From NCBI RefSeq assembly GCF_014831675.1, contig NZ_VJXY01000001.1, positions 303,324 through 367,323 of the forward strand: a stretch of DNA of 64,000 nucleotides. The letters run 5' to 3'. The position numbers were made by a program, and so were the translations under genes. Under the pieces are notes generated by a model. It did no database searches. It was given only the letters and a program-made list of their open reading frames with translations, and was not told where the DNA came from. The stretch is from Komarekiella delphini-convector SJRDD-AB1. Lineage in GTDB: Bacteria; Cyanobacteriota; Cyanobacteriia; Cyanobacteriales; Nostocaceae. The stretch's first letter is position 1. Every line of letters starts with the position of its first letter. This document shows positions 52,081 through 61,359 of this stretch, piece by piece.

Positions 52081-52944
52081 ATGATGCAAAACCAATTATT
52101 TAATAATCGAGTGGGCATACTAGCTACAATGCATCAAAAAGAGAAAGTAATTGCCCCACTGTTGCAACAGGAATTAGGAATTAAAGTTATAGTACCGTCA
52201 AATTTTAATACTGACATTTTTGGAACATTCACTAGAGAGGTGAAACGTTCTGGTACTCAAATCGCAGCAGCAAGATTAAAAGCTGAAAAAGCATTGGATA
52301 TTACAGGAGAAACTTTGGCGATCGCAAGCGAAGGTAGTTTTGTACCTCATCCAAGCTTACCTTTTATCTACTCTAACAGAGAAATTGTCATTTTATTAGA
52401 TAAAGAAAATGATTTAGAGATTATTGGCGAGGAATTTTCTCTAGAAACTAATTTCAATTATCAGGTAGTGAGCAACTTTGAAGAAGCAAAGCATTTTGCT
52501 ATAAAAGTTGGTTTTCCTGAACACGGACTAGTTACTAAGTTTGAGCTATCAGCCACAAATGATATCAAGATTATCAAAGGTATTACTACAGAAGAAAAAC
52601 TTTTAGAAACTGTTAATTTTGCTTTGAATAATTCACTAGATGGTCAAATACATATCGAAACAGATATGCGGGCACTTTATAATCCCACGCGGATGAAAAA
52701 TATAAATAAAGCTACCCATGACTTGGTAAGAAAAGTTAACAGCCATTGCCCAAACTGTTCTGCACCTGGTTTTTCAATAACTGAAAGCATTAAAGGATTG
52801 CCCTGTGCAATTTGTTATATGCCTACTTCTTTAACTCGTGCGGTAATTTACCAATGTAAAAAATGTGGTTTTAGTCAAGAAAACTTATTTATTGATGGTA
52901 ACGAGTTCGCTGATCCGTCCCAATGTCCTTACTGTAATCCATAG
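52081..52944 (+). CDS. DUF6671-like protein with C-terminal zinc ribbons
   Basis: 287 aa. The N-terminal part (VGILATMHQKEKVIAPLLQQ to ARLKAEKALDITGETLAIASEG) recalls nucleotide/phosphate-binding folds such as the inosine-triphosphatase group, but no catalytic set can be confirmed. The C-terminus (about 235-285) has paired CxxC motifs (CPNC, CAIC, CKKC, CPYC) that should bind one or two zinc ions. I associate it with DUF6671; the function is unknown. AAGGTAAACT before ATG 52081 is a weak ribosome site. It lies isolated between two long noncoding stretches. Confidence 0.68.
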   Translation: MMQNQLFNNRVGILATMHQKEKVIAPLLQQELGIKVIVPSNFNTDIFGTFTREVKRSGTQIAAARLKAEKALDITGETLAIASEGSFVPHPSLPFIYSNREIVILLDKENDLEIIGEEFSLETNFNYQVVSNFEEAKHFAIKVGFPEHGLVTKFELSATNDIKIIKGITTEEKLLETVNFALNNSLDGQIHIETDMRALYNPTRMKNINKATHDLVRKVNSHCPNCSAPGFSITESIKGLPCAICYMPTSLTRAVIYQCKKCGFSQENLFIDGNEFADPSQCPYCNP

Positions 52945-53484
52945 GCTTTCAAGTGAACGCTAAATATTTAGATAAAACCCCCCCCTGTTAGGTAAAAACA
53001 TGAGGGGAGCTAGAGTTAAAGTCCGGTAGGGTAATCGGGCTATCTAAGTATTTAATATTTATGCCTTCTTTCTTTGCTCCTCCTGAGGGCAGATAAAAAT
53101 TTTATTGAAATTATGTGTTGGTATCTTTTGAAAAAATCCCCCTTTTCTAGGCAGTAAAGGGGGATGTAGGGTTAAAGTTATTCAGGTGATCGGAATATAT
53201 ATTTTTATAATTTATGATGTTTAAATTTATTCCTTCATTAGATAGAGAAATTTATTATCAAAATTCTCAAGCATGTATCCTTTAGTACAGAAAGTGAATA
53301 TTACCCAAAATTAAATTTTAGTAATCAATAAAAAAGCTCTCTTGTGGTTAACCAGCAAGAGAGCAGCAATATGGTTATGGTGTGAGGAGCAAACTGAATA
53401 TTTGCTTTCGTTTATAACCTAACAAGTGAATGTGGCATGTTTGTAACAATTGTATGAACATCATGCGATCGCTTTATCCCTAAA
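52945..53484. other. 540-bp intergenic region with a diverged duplicated segment
   Basis: Two related segments, about 52978-53031 (CCCCCCCTGTTAGG to GGTAATCGG) and about 53136-53195 (CCCCCTTTTCTAGG to GGTGATCGG), share AGTTAAAGT/GTTAAAGTT and similar spacing, suggesting an old duplication of a repeat element. The right end holds the terminator of the amino-acid transporter operon. No gene seen. Confidence 0.6.
53329..53364 (-). terminator. terminator of the amino-acid ABC transporter operon
   Basis: Read on the minus strand, GCTCTCTTG (complement of 53356-53364) pairs with CAAGAGAGC (complement of 53336-53344), extended by GG/CC around TTAA, and is followed by TTTTTTATT. It lies about 120 bp past the ATPase gene stop. 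Confidence 0.85.
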
Positions 53485-54219
53485 CTAGAGCATTTTTTCT
53501 AAAAATTGCTTGGCGCGATCGCACTTAGGACTCTGAAAAAACTCGCTAGGTGTGGTATCCTCTGCTAAACTTCCTTGATCAAGAAACATAATCCGGCTAG
53601 CAACTTCTCTAGCAAAGCCCATTTCGTGAGTGACAATTGCCATTGTAATTCCCGTTATCGCCAAAGCTTTCATCACTTCCAGCACATCTTTGACCATTTC
53701 TGGATCTAAAGCAGAGGTGGGTTCATCAAACAAAATCATTTCTGGTTCCATTGCCAACGCGCGAGCGATCGCAACGCGTTGTTTCTGTCCGCCGGATAAT
53801 TTGGATGGGTAAACATCGGCTTTTGGCTCTAAACCTACTTTACCGAGCAATTCTAAACCCTTCTGTTGCGCTTGCTGTTTATTAACCCCTTTGACCTTAA
53901 TGGGTGCATAGGTGACATTTTGCAGCACTGTCATGTGAGGAAACAAATTAAAGTGTTGAAACACCATCACCAAACGTTGGCGAATCTTGCCGATATTTAT
54001 TTTAGAATTAGTAATTTCTTGCTCGTGAAAGTAGACTCGTCCTCTGGTGGGGTATTCTAGCAAGTTCATGCATCGCAAAAAAGTAGACTTACCCGAACCA
54101 GAAGGGCCTAGGATAGCAACTACTTCTCCCTGGTAAATCTCTGTAGAAATATCTTTGAGTACATCGAGTTTGCCAAAAGATTTACACAAGAACTCTGTGC
54201 GAATTACGGCATTACTCAC
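53485..54219 (-). CDS. polar amino-acid ABC transporter ATP-binding protein
   Basis: 244 aa. A stand-alone ATPase of the GlnQ/HisP type: Walker [10 protein letters not shown] ([20 protein letters not shown]), Q-loop [13 protein letters not shown], signature [12 protein letters not shown], Walker [15 protein letters not shown] and H-loop VTHEMGF. It powers uptake through the permease encoded just upstream, whose last 8 bp it overlaps. The pair resembles the cyanobacterial Bgt system for basic amino acids and glutamine, but which paralogue this is cannot be settled from sequence alone. Confidence 0.92.
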   Translation of the reverse strand: MSNAVIRTEFLCKSFGKLDVLKDISTEIYQGEVVAILGPSGSGKSTFLRCMNLLEYPTRGRVYFHEQEITNSKINIGKIRQRLVMVFQHFNLFPHMTVLQNVTYAPIKVKGVNKQQAQQKGLELLGKVGLEPKADVYPSKLSGGQKQRVAIARALAMEPEMILFDEPTSALDPEMVKDVLEVMKALAITGITMAIVTHEMGFAREVASRIMFLDQGSLAEDTTPSEFFQSPKCDRAKQFLEKML

Positions 54220-55690
54220 TTTGTCTTAACCTCTTTTCTAAAGCGGATGCGCCAAAAGTCAAACCCATCACCAGAACATAGTAAATTAACCCGGCAAACA
54301 GCAGGGGTTCAAAATAAATATACTTATTTGCACCCACAATTTGGGCACTGCGTAAGATTTCCACCACACCAATTGTTGACACCAGCGCAGAATCTTTCAA
54401 GAGTCCGATAGTTTCATTCACCAACGCAGGAAGAATGTTCTTCAATGCTTGAGGCAAAATCACATCCCACATCATCAACCAATAGGGTACACCCATAGAC
54501 AGCGCCGCTTCACTCTGTCCTTTATCTACCGCCTGAATCCCACCTCGAATAGTTTCCGACATATATGCGCCTGAGTTGAGGGTAAAAGTTAGTACCCCTG
54601 CCTCCAATGCTGAAATATCATAGCCTGTGAGTTGAGGTGTGGCGTAGTAAACTAAAGCCAACTGTAACAGCAGAGGTGTGCCTCGAAATACAGAGGTATA
54701 AGCGTTAGCAAGCCAAGTAAGCGGCTTGATACCAGTAATTTTTAATAGTGAGAGAACTGTCCCCCAAATTAACCCTAAAGATACAGACAATAGCGTAAAC
54801 AACAAAGTTAAAGGGATTCCCTGAAGAATAAAGGGAATATCTGGAAGGATTCTTCTGAAGTCTAGATTTAGTCCACTTTTAGTTGAGGATGCCGTATCAA
54901 CAGTAGTTTTTTGCGAAAACCACTTAGTTGCGAGTTTTGCTAATTCGCCTTTATCCTTCATTTGTTGAAGGACTTTGTTAAACGGTTCAACCAGAGAGGA
55001 ACCTTTAGGAAAAGCGATCGCCGATCCGCTAGCTTCCTCTGAAGGAATAACGTTAAACTCTAAATCTGGGTTGGCTTGGGCGAATCCCTTAGCAACGGTA
55101 TCTTCAACAATTGCTGCATCAATTCGCCCAGATTTGATTTCTTGAACTACTTCTGGTACTTTGTTGAGTTGTTTTAGCTGAATACCCGCAACTTTTTGGG
55201 CAATTTTTTGAGCATTTTGCTCTTGGATAGTCCCTAGTTGTACTCCAACCTTTTTCCCTGATAAATCTTTTGGCTGCTTCAGGTTACTATTTTTAGGAGC
55301 GACAATTGTATCTTTTGCTTCGTAATAAATAATCGAGAAATCAACATTTTTTTGACGTTCTGGCGTCGGAGTCATCCCAGCCATCACAAAATCAGCCCGA
55401 TTTGCTTGGAGTGCAGGAATTAAACCATTAAAATCGGATTCCATCACCTTGAGTTTGAAACCAAGTTCTTTGGCAAGGGTATTAGCAATATCAATATCAA
55501 AGCCAACAATTTGGCGATCGCCCCCTTTTGTGTCATAAAACTCATAAGGTGGGTAATCTGGTGAGGTAATTAACGTCAGCGTGTCTTTGCCAATAGATGA
55601 AACTGCTTGTAAGGGATTGCTATGGCCCGCGATGCTGATTACCAGCATCACTGCAAACATCGTCAATAGCCATGCTTTTCTGTTCTTCAT
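54212..55690 (-). CDS. fused amino-acid-binding protein and permease
   Basis: 492 aa from ATG 55690 ([20 protein letters not shown]), a clean signal peptide start. An upstream in-frame ATG 55741 adds 17 residues. Residues about 33-255 are an SBP-bac-3 amino-acid-binding domain ([48 protein letters not shown]). Residues about 285-485 are a His/Glu/Gln-type permease ([20 protein letters not shown], with [20 protein letters not shown] as the ATPase-contact loop). Fusion of the two is known in cyanobacterial BgtB. It overlaps the ATPase gene by 8 bp. Confidence 0.92.
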   Translation of the reverse strand: MKNRKAWLLTMFAVMLVISIAGHSNPLQAVSSIGKDTLTLITSPDYPPYEFYDTKGGDRQIVGFDIDIANTLAKELGFKLKVMESDFNGLIPALQANRADFVMAGMTPTPERQKNVDFSIIYYEAKDTIVAPKNSNLKQPKDLSGKKVGVQLGTIQEQNAQKIAQKVAGIQLKQLNKVPEVVQEIKSGRIDAAIVEDTVAKGFAQANPDLEFNVIPSEEASGSAIAFPKGSSLVEPFNKVLQQMKDKGELAKLATKWFSQKTTVDTASSTKSGLNLDFRRILPDIPFILQGIPLTLLFTLLSVSLGLIWGTVLSLLKITGIKPLTWLANAYTSVFRGTPLLLQLALVYYATPQLTGYDISALEAGVLTFTLNSGAYMSETIRGGIQAVDKGQSEAALSMGVPYWLMMWDVILPQALKNILPALVNETIGLLKDSALVSTIGVVEILRSAQIVGANKYIYFEPLLFAGLIYYVLVMGLTFGASALEKRLRQSE

Positions 55691-55769
55691 AGGCTTGCTG
55701 ATTATATAAATACACCCTGATATGAGCAGAATATCAGGCAATTATATAACTGTACCTTTTGAATAAACA

Positions 55770-55798
55770 GTAGAGACGTTGCAATGCAACGTCTCTAC
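55770..55798. repeat. 29-bp palindromic element, copy 2 (identical to 35958-35986)
   Basis: Exact copy of the 29-bp palindrome found at the treH/Uma2 junction, here about 80 bp upstream of the transporter start. Two identical copies 20 kb apart point to a recently mobile or actively maintained element. Confidence 0.92.
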
Positions 55799-55930
55799 GA
55801 TATAATCGGTTTTTTTGCTTGAATACTGAATCGGTGTTCTAGTGGCAGAAAACGCATTCAGCACTATGTTTGGTTATCTTTAAGACCGCGATCGCTTACT
55901 TGCACAAATATCTACATTTACTAAAATACC

Positions 55931-56647
55931 TTAAGTAAATTCTGAATTTTTATTAATAATCAAATGCTGGACTTGCTCGTAACAACAATCAATAAAATAA
56001 CTAAACCAAGTAACTATTCCTAGAAATTTTGAGCCTTCTTCGATTGTGGAATGTAAAAACATTTTTTCTGGGGTAGCAACATCAACAATAGTTGATATCA
56101 CAAAAAAGAAAAGTGATAGAAGCAAAATTGTATAATTAGTCTTTTGAAATAGCGATTTAAATTTTAACAAATAAATTAAGATTATAATAGCATACATAGC
56201 AAAGAAAATTGATTCAAAAAGGTTTTTAATAGGACTAGGATTAGTAAAAGTACTCAAATCTATAAAAGAGCGATAATAATATTCATGAATTTGAAATAAG
56301 TCATCCAAAAGAACAATCAGTGTAATGCAACCTGAAAATAGTAAAAATCTCGACCATTTTTTAGATTTTAATCCACCCTTTTTTTGTAAAAGGAAGGAAC
56401 TAAATATAGAAGTTGCTGCTGACGCACACCAAAACAATATACCAAGCATAGAAATCATGCCTGTGTAAGGAGGTAATTTCCCCATTTCGTTAGGATCTAC
56501 AACTAATACATAGAATGGAATGCCTTGAATTTTAACTATAATTTGCGTCACTATAAGAAAAATTGTTGTCGGCAAAACCACTCTAACCACGATTGCAGGT
56601 AGATTTTTAAATAACCGAGAGTTGAACGAATTTGATTGCATGTCCAT
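55931..56647 (-). CDS. six-TM hypothetical membrane protein
   Basis: 238 aa. About six TM segments are visible, for example VVLPTTIFLIVTQIIVKI, MISMLGILFWCASAATSIFS and ILLLSLFFFVISTIVDV. Conserved-looking polar residues sit at helix ends, LDDLFQIHEYYYRS and HSTIEEGSKFLGIVTWFSYF. Such Asp-Asp/His-Glu plus Glu-Glu/Lys patterns recall membrane hydrolases of the ceramidase type, but I cannot assign a family. It is AT-rich compared with neighbours, which may indicate acquisition. It stands alone. Confidence 0.62.
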   Translation of the reverse strand: MDMQSNSFNSRLFKNLPAIVVRVVLPTTIFLIVTQIIVKIQGIPFYVLVVDPNEMGKLPPYTGMISMLGILFWCASAATSIFSSFLLQKKGGLKSKKWSRFLLFSGCITLIVLLDDLFQIHEYYYRSFIDLSTFTNPSPIKNLFESIFFAMYAIIILIYLLKFKSLFQKTNYTILLLSLFFFVISTIVDVATPEKMFLHSTIEEGSKFLGIVTWFSYFIDCCYEQVQHLIINKNSEFT

Positions 56648-57598
56648 TTTATAGTCATTCCTTAAATAAAAATTCGCGCTCTTAAAAAACAGAGGCGCAT
56701 ATAAATTTGCAATTTTTACCTGTAATGCATTGCGACATTAAAGGCATAAGTGCCATGCCAGATGAAGTATGCATCTGATAAGCGCTTTAGAACCATATAC
56801 ATTGACTTTGCCAAAGTGCCTAATCTATATGGGTATTAAAGTTAAGTAAAGATTAAGCTACTGCTAAGAATATCTTAAACTAAAAAGTCACTGAAGTTTT
56901 TTTACTTACAAAGTTTTTAAATAAAAAAGTCTACCCACTCTTTTATGTAGTTTTTTGTACATGAAGGATAAGTAATAAGACGTGGGACATTAGCCTGCAT
57001 CTAGCACTCCGCTACGCCGCTCAATCTTCCCCAGTTGTTGGATTTGTCGTAGAGGTTAAAAAGAGCATGACAAATTTACCCAAGTAATCCTTCGGCGTAA
57101 ACATCACCTGCTGTTGGCGACTCTAAAGTATAAAAACGTAAGTGTTATTAAGCATCAAAAAGTCAACATAATTCGTAATTGATAATGATGCTCAAGATCT
57201 CGCTACCGCTACGAAGCGCGTAATTCGTAGTTATAATCAGCTTAGGCTTGAACCCACCACTCTCTTACAAAGTTAAGCCAGTTGCTTGGGCGGGTTAAGA
57301 GACTTGTGAATTAGCGTAGCGGTAGCGACGCAGGAGATCACTGGCGTCAGAGAGCGCCGGCTTCCGGCGCTCTTACTTTGCGCTAATTGAAGACCACAAA
57401 GCCATGCAGATTTGGTGGGGGCTATGACACGAAGTAATTACGAATGACGCGCTTGGCAGCTCTCTTCGACGCAGGAGCATCCAGAGCGAATTAGTAATTA
57501 TTTGGTCACTTTTCAAAACAAGACTTCATTGCCTCAATCCTCTAGCTGTTTTTTATGGGCTACAACCCGCTACGCTTACAGCATTCAGCACTACTGAA
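56648..57598. other. 951-bp noncoding region with repeat debris
   Basis: No convincing gene. A minus-strand run around 57005-57110 can be read as MFTPKDYLGKFVMLFLTSTT and stops after 27 codons, perhaps a gene fragment. Several GC-rich filler pieces occur (CGCTACCGCTACGAAGCGCG at about 57204; GCGTAGCGGTAGCGACGC at about 57314, roughly inverted). A perfect 10-bp hairpin, AGAGCGCCGG / CCGGCGCTCT, is at 57351-57373. It looks like a decayed insertion site. Confidence 0.6.
57351..57373. repeat. perfect 10-bp inverted repeat
   Basis: AGAGCGCCGG (57351-57360) and CCGGCGCTCT (57364-57373) with a CTT loop. Core shared with the larger hairpin between treY and treH (34292-34330). Confidence 0.85.
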
Positions 57599-58000
57599 CT
57601 ACTTACAGTTACCATCTACACAGTATGCTGATTGATAGGTACTAGGACGCTTACCAAAAATTGTATAACGATTGTCGCGGACTTGTTCGTAGAAGCGATC
57701 GCCTACCCACTTAACTCCAGGTAAAGCTCGATAAGCATCTACAAATATACTTCCTAGTGGTAATAACCGCCCAATTTCTTCAGCAGCGTCACTACCTTGC
57801 CAACGTCTTTGAGGCACATTGCCATCAATTAAAATCATGCCTTGTTCGCAATCTTGGGCTGTGATTCCCCACCGTGAAAGTGTTTCTTCCTCTTGCATAG
57901 GGGCGTAGCGAAACAGCTTTCCTTGGTCTAGGGTTTCTAACAATTGCACTAAAGTAACGCAGAGATGACAATTTCCGTCGTAGATCACGTAGTAATTCAT
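57599..58000 (-). CDS. DCC-family thiol-disulfide oxidoreductase (DUF393)
   Basis: 133 aa. The defining DxxCxxC motif is intact at the N-terminus (YYVIYDGNCHLCVTLVQLLE), followed by FRYAPMQEEETLSRWG, RRWQGSDAAEEIGRLLPLG and the C-terminal YRALPGVKWVGDRFYEQVRD. The family has a thioredoxin-like fold and is expected to act on thiols in the cytosol. The C-terminus ends with another Cys pair (YCVDGNCK). It is a single gene, with long noncoding DNA downstream. Confidence 0.9.
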   Translation of the reverse strand: MNYYVIYDGNCHLCVTLVQLLETLDQGKLFRYAPMQEEETLSRWGITAQDCEQGMILIDGNVPQRRWQGSDAAEEIGRLLPLGSIFVDAYRALPGVKWVGDRFYEQVRDNRYTIFGKRPSTYQSAYCVDGNCK

Positions 58001-58151
58001 TTTTCCTGTTGTATCACTACATCTAGTGTAATTATTTTACATGTAATCTGCTGTGCAGCAATGCAGTGCCCCTACACCTGACGATGTAATGTTGTACTGC
58101 ATCTGAATGAGAACCGCTATAAATATAATTTAGGATATAAGTCTGGAGCTT

Positions 58152-60524
58152 TTAATCACAGGTAGTTGTTAAAATCTTTTCCACTTGTTTAGGAGCTTTC
58201 ATCTCAGCAAATAGCTGAATTGCTCGGTTAAAGTTTACTTTACTTTCATCAGTCTTTATCATTTTGGAATAAGTTAAACCTAATTTAAAATAAGCCTCAG
58301 CTAAGTCACATTTAGCACCTATTTTATCCAAAAGTTCAATCGCTTCTTGATGATTGGTAAGGGCTAACTTAAAATTACTTTGTTGGCGATGGATTTCTGC
58401 TAAGCCATTAAGTGTTTTTGCTTTTACCTGCATGTAATGACTCTCCTCAGCAAAAGTCAAAGCTTTGCAGAACATTTCATTTGCCTTGGCGAAATCTCCT
58501 AAATTGACGTATGTTTGACCTAAAATCTGAATAAAATAGGCAAATCTTCCGGTTTGTTCTGCTTTTTCATTCGTGATAGCATGATAAGCCACATCTGCTA
58601 GTGAGTAGGAAGCATCACACAAACCTAAATAGGAATTTACCAAAGCTAAACATACCGAAGCTTTTTCTGCCCAGCGATGATGATCAGTATTTTGAGCTAG
58701 GTAAATGACTTGTTGAAATAACTTTGCAGATGCCTCTAATTCCCACAAATCTATTTTGTAAAGACCAATGCTCAATAGAGAATCTACTTCTAGCATTCTG
58801 AGATAGTAGACTGTATGTTTATTTTCTGGCTGAGGTACGAGTGATTTGAGTGCTTGCGTTGCTAGGGTAATAGTTTTTTCCTGACAGGCGATCGCCTGAT
58901 TAATTTTACCAGTTATCCAATACATATCACCTAAAATATTGTACAATTCAATTAAATGTTGCTCATCTTGAATATTGCTAATAATTTGATTAATCGCAGT
59001 CAGTATAGGCTGAATTAAACCCATACGATATAGCGTACTACCAAGAGTTAAAAACTGTCGCCATTGATTATTTCTACTTTTGAGAATAACTTTGCCTGCT
59101 AACTCAAATTCATTAATCTCTACATAGTGATAATAGGCTTCTAAAGCTTGTAAAGCATCTTTAAATATGGCAATTTTTTCAACACTAGCTGTCCAAAACT
59201 CTGCGGCTTTGTGGTTGGTAATTTCCCACTCATGGCTATTACGTAAGCGAGCGATCGCCTCGGCTCGAATCACCGGATGCAACCAGTATTCGCCTTTACG
59301 GCACTCTACCAAAGAACGATTTTTCAGAGAGGTAATGATTTGGCGATGCTCAGAAGATGGGACATCCCAAAGTAAACAGAACAGCCCTTGAGATGGAATA
59401 GTGGGTACGTCTTGGTAACGATAACATCCCAATCGGCAAAGCAAGCGATATGCTTGCAAATCGAGAGCTTGCAGACGGTTAATTTGACTAACAACTAAAT
59501 TTTTTAAGTCGGTTGCTGCTAACGGATCAGCATTATTTTCTCGCCAATAGGCAGCCATATCACCCTCAAAATCCTCTTGAATCGAACCGCAGAGAATGCC
59601 CATTGCTTTAGCATTGCCTCCATAGGTGCGATGCATAGTTTGTATAGTTGGCTGGTCGATGGGTATTCCACGGTTAATAAAAAACTGTTGCCATGCAATT
59701 TGATTCAAGCCAGGAAGCCGATAGTGTTCAACATTTACCGCCGATTCACAGAGGCGATCGCGACTTGTAATTAGAGTTACAGACTGCACCCTTGCATCAG
59801 CCAAAACCCGCAATAATTCTACATAGCTGCGATGAGGAGAAATCAAGCGTCCTTGCTGATCTAACGCTGGTTCTAGGTTGTCAATTAACACCCCAATGCG
59901 CCGGGTGTGGAGTTGGCGCTTCAGTCGTCCCAGTGTAACCCCAAATTCTACTCCAGGTTCTTCCTGAAAGTCCTGTTTTAGCCATTCTTCTACTACACGT
60001 TCCGCAGATGTAATATTCTGAGTTTCCTTCGCCATCAGTAATTCTAAAACCAACTCAAATTCCTGATGAAGATATTGCTGAGCTAAGGTAGTTTTGCCTA
60101 AACCTCCCTCCCCTTGAATGACAATCACCTTAGACCCTTGATTTACCAAAGTATTGAGGTGAGCGATCGCTTCTTTGCGTCCAATAAAATTAGCGTCTTC
60201 TGACTCTGGAGGGAGGTTGTGAGGCGATCGCGAGTAATCAAGCTTGCTTGATATTACACTTGTTTTCCTTAAACACCGCTCTAAAGTGCTTCGACAATTA
60301 CTTTTGGTAATCTTCTCCCGCAGAGCTTTAGAAAGCAACTTCCACAACTGCGAGCCAACATCCTTGGCGTGTCCTTCAGTACAACCGTAACAATTGGCGA
60401 TATCTAAGTATTTTCTACCCAACCAAACTTGCTGAAGAATAACTTTTTGCAGATCGCTCAACCGTTCCCCGGTCTGAGCAGGAATTATGGTGTCTAACCA
60501 TGCTAATGCTGCTTCAGCGTTCAT
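58152..60524 (-). CDS. STAND NTPase: vMAP-type HTH, NB-ARC and TPR domains
   Basis: 790 aa from ATG 60524 (MNAEAALAWLDTI). An upstream in-frame ATG 60566 adds 14 residues. Residues 1-80 are the HTH-like N-terminal domain of vWA-MoxR-associated proteins (LSDLQKVILQQVWLGRKYLD, IANCYGCTEGHAKDVGSQLW). The NB-ARC NTPase has P-loop GEGGLGKTT at 138-146, Walker B VLIDNLEPAL and VTLITSRDRL. TPR-like helical repeats fill about 450-790. Such proteins act as ATP-driven sensors or switches; many work in defence or stress signalling. The ligand and output are unknown. It lies next to an abortive-infection-type gene. Confidence 0.88.
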   Translation of the reverse strand: MNAEAALAWLDTIIPAQTGERLSDLQKVILQQVWLGRKYLDIANCYGCTEGHAKDVGSQLWKLLSKALREKITKSNCRSTLERCLRKTSVISSKLDYSRSPHNLPPESEDANFIGRKEAIAHLNTLVNQGSKVIVIQGEGGLGKTTLAQQYLHQEFELVLELLMAKETQNITSAERVVEEWLKQDFQEEPGVEFGVTLGRLKRQLHTRRIGVLIDNLEPALDQQGRLISPHRSYVELLRVLADARVQSVTLITSRDRLCESAVNVEHYRLPGLNQIAWQQFFINRGIPIDQPTIQTMHRTYGGNAKAMGILCGSIQEDFEGDMAAYWRENNADPLAATDLKNLVVSQINRLQALDLQAYRLLCRLGCYRYQDVPTIPSQGLFCLLWDVPSSEHRQIITSLKNRSLVECRKGEYWLHPVIRAEAIARLRNSHEWEITNHKAAEFWTASVEKIAIFKDALQALEAYYHYVEINEFELAGKVILKSRNNQWRQFLTLGSTLYRMGLIQPILTAINQIISNIQDEQHLIELYNILGDMYWITGKINQAIACQEKTITLATQALKSLVPQPENKHTVYYLRMLEVDSLLSIGLYKIDLWELEASAKLFQQVIYLAQNTDHHRWAEKASVCLALVNSYLGLCDASYSLADVAYHAITNEKAEQTGRFAYFIQILGQTYVNLGDFAKANEMFCKALTFAEESHYMQVKAKTLNGLAEIHRQQSNFKLALTNHQEAIELLDKIGAKCDLAEAYFKLGLTYSKMIKTDESKVNFNRAIQLFAEMKAPKQVEKILTTTCD

Positions 60525-60697
60525 TGCGTAACGACAAGGGTAGTTTATTTCAAATTTTAGAGTCAACTATAGTTACTCTACAGTTCCCCTCGCAATTTTT
60601 CGGATAATTTTCTGTGAATCCGACTTTTTTCCCGACTTTTACAAACTTCATTGAAAATTCAGTTTGGGGAATTACCAGAATAAGGTGAGCATTAACT

Positions 60698-61249
60698 TTA
60701 AGGAAGTGCTTTTTCAGCTTCTAACAAAAACAGAATTGTACTGGCAGTCATGTGAAGCTGATAAGCAGCAAAGTACTGTGGTACGTTAATCTGCTGAGAA
60801 CCTTGACCATGCCCTCCATTTTTATTTCTTACAGCAGGAACTCCACTTTCAAGATTTTGCTTAAGCGAAGTAAATTGAGTCTGTAAGTAAGAAGGAATCA
60901 GGTTATTCTGAAAGCAAACATCAATAAGTTTTTTCGCCCCATCTGTAGGTTGATAAATCCAGCCTTGCGTATTGCAAATAATTTTCATAGTACTCTCGAA
61001 GGCTTTGAGACAATCAACAAGACATTCTTTGTAGCGCCCATGTCTGTGATGTTCGTGTGCTTGCAAAAATTCCTCGTTTGCTCCCTGAAATCTAGGATCA
61101 CTAAGTAAATGTAAAACTGGCTTGACCACCTCAGCATGGATAATCTGAGAATCGACTCTTATAATTTCTCCTGACTCATGCTGATAGCCTACTCCGTGTT
61201 CTCTAAATCTAAAACAAATTTTTGACGTGAAAATACATACATTTTTCAA
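60698..61249 (-). CDS. abortive-infection-type (STM4504/CBY_0614-like) protein, N-terminally truncated
   Basis: 183 aa from a TTG at 61249. FRFREHGVGYQHESGEIIRV, HAEVVKPVLHLLSDPRFQGA, EFLQAHEHHRHGRYKECLVD and GVPAVRNKNGGHGQGSQQIN match the C-terminal half of the STM4504/CBY_0614 family, related to Abi C-terminal domains. Full-length relatives have roughly 100 more residues at the N-terminus. Here an in-frame stop lies about 20 bp upstream and the next gene begins within 110 bp. The gene therefore looks truncated and may be a pseudogene, though the remaining domain is intact. It shares a strand with the STAND gene. Confidence 0.72.
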   Translation of the reverse strand: MKNVCIFTSKICFRFREHGVGYQHESGEIIRVDSQIIHAEVVKPVLHLLSDPRFQGANEEFLQAHEHHRHGRYKECLVDCLKAFESTMKIICNTQGWIYQPTDGAKKLIDVCFQNNLIPSYLQTQFTSLKQNLESGVPAVRNKNGGHGQGSQQINVPQYFAAYQLHMTASTILFLLEAEKALP

Positions 61250-61359
61250 CAGACTTTTCCAACTACATCATATAAAACTGCCGACTTCAGCCGACTGACA
61301 AAAGAAAGTGCGATCGCTTAGGCTATTGGACACAGAGGTAAAAATTAATGTAAAAAAAT

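Noticed and set aside
54212-55690. Frameshifted pair of separate binding protein and permease genes
   Set aside because: The frame is continuous and the fused layout is a known cyanobacterial arrangement.
57005-57110. Short minus-strand ORF reading MFTPKDYLGKFVML
   Set aside because: Only 27 codons, no ribosome site, no known family; kept only as a possible fragment in the intergenic entry.
57599-61249. Multi-gene defence island (DCC protein, STAND NTPase, Abi-type gene)
   Set aside because: The DCC protein is a general thiol enzyme and the Abi-type gene is truncated; only the STAND/Abi pairing is kept as a tentative finding.
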